A stretch of 27,771 nt of DNA from Propionibacterium sp. (GTDB lineage: Bacteria; Actinomycetota; Actinomycetes; Propionibacteriales; Propionibacteriaceae), in assembly GCA_022837595.1 (NCBI GenBank), contig JALHFX010000036.1, forward strand, positions 1 to 27,771, in the 5' to 3' direction. Below, piece after piece: positions 25,828-27,771 of this stretch. Every line of letters starts with the position of its first letter. Position 1 is the stretch's first letter. The notes under the pieces are model-generated. The model made no database searches and had not been told where the DNA came from. It saw nothing but the letters and a program-made list of their open reading frames with translations. The translations under genes were made by a program, and so were the position numbers.

Positions 25828-25911
25828 CAACGCCCGCCAGTGGTCCCCAGATGCACTACCGACGATCAGATTCGCGATTTCACGCCGACCGCGGAGCAAC
25901 CACGGGCGTTG
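25828..25911. repeat. 84-bp palindromic element, copy 2
   Basis: The left arm starts CAACGCCCGCCAGTGGTCCC. The reverse complement of the right arm starts CAACGCCCGTGGTTGCTCC. Position 5 is G and position 80 is C here, where copies 1 and 3 have A and T, so pairing is kept by a double change. The mismatched G-G at 16/69 is present. The inner half of the right arm has decayed. It lies between the purD promoter side and the end of the DUF559 gene. Confidence 0.83.
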
Positions 25912-25934
25912 CTGACAAGCGCAGGCATGGAGAG

Positions 25935-26810
25935 TCACTGCCAAGGCACACCGAGTTGCTTGGCTCGTGCCTTGCAGAGGCGCCTCACCGCTGCTGCGAA
26001 TAGGGCAGGATCATCGAAGACGTCTGTGGCCGCGAACCTCACGACCTGCCAGCCGTGGACAGCGAGATCCTGGTCGCGTCGACGATCCCTGGCGAATGCT
26101 CGCTCGTCGCCGTGGTACCTGTACCCATCGATTTCGATGATGAGCTTGAGCTGCACGAAAGCAATATCCGCGATTGCTGCCGAGGTGACGCGCAGATTCG
26201 CCTTCCACCCGCACAGACCTGCAGCATGTAATGCCTCATGTGCGACACGTTCGGCGGCAGACCAGGGTTGACTAGCTGATTTTGCTAGCACTTTGGCACG
26301 GGTTTTGTTGCCGGGCCGCCCCGGTGTGGCCGCCAATGCGGCGACCATATGATCGAGCCGAACCCCACTGCGCAGCGCCGTATCAACGATCGCACTTCCC
26401 TTGCTCGGGATCAGGTCTATTACGGTCAGCGCTGCGCAGCCGACCCGGATACCACTGTCGAACTCGATCAGTTCAACCGGTACTTGCCTGCGTGTCTTCT
26501 GCAGCCAGCCACGCGAATGTAGGCGCCGAGATGCCACCTCAATCGTTTGACACTCGGCCACTTCGAGTAGCCCATGAAATGTCGCGGCCGCTGAACCAAC
26601 GACCACAGCATCGGGGTCAGCTTCCATCACCGCCCGCATCTTGATCCTCAGCTCGTGAGCCTGCCCAGCCTCCGCGTACACCGCTGGCAGAACCCGCACA
26701 AGTTCGCCGCTTCCGAGCGCCCACCGGATCTGTCCTTCGAGTTGAGGCATTTTTACGCGACTGATCACGCCACCCGTGGCAGAGAGAGCCGCCCGAAGAT
26801 CTGCATGCAC
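25935..26810 (-). CDS. DUF559 nuclease-like protein with AbiEi-like N-terminus
   Basis: A 291-residue protein of two parts. Residues 1-130 resemble the winged-helix and following domain of AbiEi-type antitoxin/regulators, including LPAVYAEA and AAATFHGLLEV. Residues about 185-280 are a DUF559/Vsr-like PD-(D/E)xK nuclease domain: SAAERVAHEALHAAG, Asp215 in IADIAF, Glu226 in IIEIDGYRYHGD and GWQVVRFAATDVF. Many Actinobacteria have multiple such genes; their role is unknown. The start is GTG 26810 with no Shine-Dalgarno. It is flanked by two copies of the 84-bp palindrome. Confidence 0.82.
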   Translation of the reverse strand: MHADLRAALSATGGVISRVKMPQLEGQIRWALGSGELVRVLPAVYAEAGQAHELRIKMRAVMEADPDAVVVGSAAATFHGLLEVAECQTIEVASRRLHSRGWLQKTRRQVPVELIEFDSGIRVGCAALTVIDLIPSKGSAIVDTALRSGVRLDHMVAALAATPGRPGNKTRAKVLAKSASQPWSAAERVAHEALHAAGLCGWKANLRVTSAAIADIAFVQLKLIIEIDGYRYHGDERAFARDRRRDQDLAVHGWQVVRFAATDVFDDPALFAAAVRRLCKARAKQLGVPWQ

Positions 26811-26898
26811 GCTATAAAGATCGGCAAATGACCCTCGAATTGTTCAGCGGGCTGCCATCTTGTGGATAACTTGGCGAGATTTGGACGTCAGAACCGGC

Positions 26899-26982
26899 TA
26901 ACACCCGTGGTTGGTCCCCAGATGCCGTCTCTGTGTCGATTTCATTGATTAGGGACCATCTGGGGAGCAACTACGGGTGTTG
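26899..26982. repeat. 84-bp palindromic element, copy 3
   Basis: This is the best-paired copy. The left arm, TAACACCCGTGGTTGGTCCC at 26899, pairs with the right arm ending at 26982 over 26 positions, broken only by the G-G mismatch at 16/69 and two G-T wobbles. It has the same orientation as copy 2. Its right half overlaps the last codons and stop of the minus-strand dehydrogenase gene. Confidence 0.88.
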
Positions 26983-27771
26983 AAGAGTTCTGACCCGCCA
27001 GGAACCTCTCGATATTGTCGAGAACTTTCGCGCTCAACCGGTCGAAGGCCTGCGCCGTGCGGCCAACCGAGACATTCATGCAGTTCACGTGCGGATGGCT
27101 CAGCTCACCCAAAGCGCCAGCTGTATCGCAGAAGAACTCATTGTCGCCATGTGCGAGCCACTTCTTCAACGCCACCAAATCGTGTGAGGGCCCGATCGAC
27201 GTGTTGAAGAGGATCTTGCCGTTGTCCAGGACCTCGAATTGCTCTTCACGCAACAAGATGACGTTCTTGGTCAGGCAGGTGCAAACGACATCCACCGTCG
27301 GAAGGAGTTGGCCCAAGTCGAGATAGCGAATCCCCTTCGCCTCTTCCTCGGGCTTGCGAGTCCGGCTGTAGTAGTACAGATCGGCACCGAATGCGCGCAG
27401 AACATCGGCGATCATGGTGCCCGTAGTGCCCAGACCGATGATCCCTACCCGCAGATCGGTGAGCTCTATCGGCTGAGCTTTCCACTGCTTATCACCGAAA
27501 CCGTGCAGATACCTGATGAGCTCACTCGTCACGTACTCCACGACACCTGGATCGCCGTAATCCCTGATCCCGGTGACCACGATCCCGCGTTCGTTCGCCG
27601 CAGCAATATCCACATTGGCGCTTGCGGGTGAGTACAGACTGCAGCACATCCCGATGTAGCGAATATCAGGACAGGCTGCGATCACATCCGCGCCGATATC
27701 GCTGGTGTAGTTCACCAGGACCGCATCGGCATCTGCGATTCGCCGGACGATCTCCTCGCTGTCAGCCGGTA
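26942..27771 (-). CDS. D-2-hydroxyacid dehydrogenase-like protein, cut by the right edge
   Basis: The visible 276 codons lack the N-terminus, which lies beyond the window; the first complete codons read PADSEEIVRRIADADAVLV. The NAD-binding segment is VGIIGLGTTGTMIADVLRAFG. The active-site motifs deviate: where relatives have NTARG there is FNTSIGPSHD, so the catalytic Arg is absent, and DTAGALGELSHPHV replaces the usual DVxxxEP and PHxA blocks. NVSVGRTAQAF follows. The last 12 residues, TPVVAPQMVPNQ, are encoded inside the 84-bp palindrome. It is perhaps a reductase of unusual chemistry, or no longer catalytic. Confidence 0.82.
   Translation of the reverse strand, partial: PADSEEIVRRIADADAVLVNYTSDIGADVIAACPDIRYIGMCCSLYSPASANVDIAAANERGIVVTGIRDYGDPGVVEYVTSELIRYLHGFGDKQWKAQPIELTDLRVGIIGLGTTGTMIADVLRAFGADLYYYSRTRKPEEEAKGIRYLDLGQLLPTVDVVCTCLTKNVILLREEQFEVLDNGKILFNTSIGPSHDLVALKKWLAHGDNEFFCDTAGALGELSHPHVNCMNVSVGRTAQAFDRLSAKVLDNIERFLAGQNSSTPVVAPQMVPNQ

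Noticed and set aside
25811..25838. GGCGGGC...GCCCGCC hairpin as a terminator for the DUF559 gene
   Set aside because: No T tract; its right arm lies within the 84-bp palindrome, which explains the sequence better.

Overview
The window looks like chromosome of a high-GC Gram-positive actinobacterium, most likely of the Propionibacteriales/Propionibacteriaceae type. The pointers are a purS-purQ-small purL purine set, DUF3073 just downstream of purM, DtxR/IdeR-type iron boxes, and GTG/TTG starts. The lineage is inferred from gene content; no search was run.

Layout from left to right. (1) 6-79 is tRNA-Phe, followed by about 1.26 kb with no credible gene but several repeats: a GGCTACCG motif family, a tandem array of about 31 bp units, and one copy of an 84-bp palindrome. 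(2) 1339-5220, minus strand, holds purF-purM (4-nt overlap), DUF3073 and a broken alpha/beta hydrolase. (3) 5388-8161, plus strand, holds a CtBP-like 2-hydroxyacid dehydrogenase, pdxH, an rpiB-family isomerase with a strong terminator, and a Cys-rich DUF1540 protein. (4) 8173-9517, minus strand, holds an alpha/beta hydrolase remnant and an unrecognised gene behind an iron box. (5) 9770-13422, minus strand, holds purL and an M20 dipeptidase. (6) 13534-18428, plus strand, holds a BadF-type kinase and a four-gene siderophore ABC importer behind a second iron box. (7) 18505-20310, minus strand, is purC-purS-purQ. (8) 20469-22915, plus strand, has two envelope proteins of unknown role. (9) 23055-25761, minus strand, is purD-purB. 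(10) 25828-27771 holds two more 84-bp palindromes flanking a DUF559 (putative nuclease) gene, then a 2-hydroxyacid dehydrogenase cut by the window edge.

Together purF, D, L, Q, S, M, C and B cover most steps from PRPP to AICAR, and PurB also acts in the AMP branch. All lie on the minus strand but are split by plus-strand blocks. The iron genes (importer plus the 8672-9517 gene) form a second theme under probable DtxR/IdeR control.

The least explained signal is the 84-bp palindrome. All three copies have exactly the same length, a conserved G-G mismatch at the same place in the stem, and a compensatory A-T to G-C pair change in one copy. One copy supplies the last codons of the dehydrogenase at the right edge.
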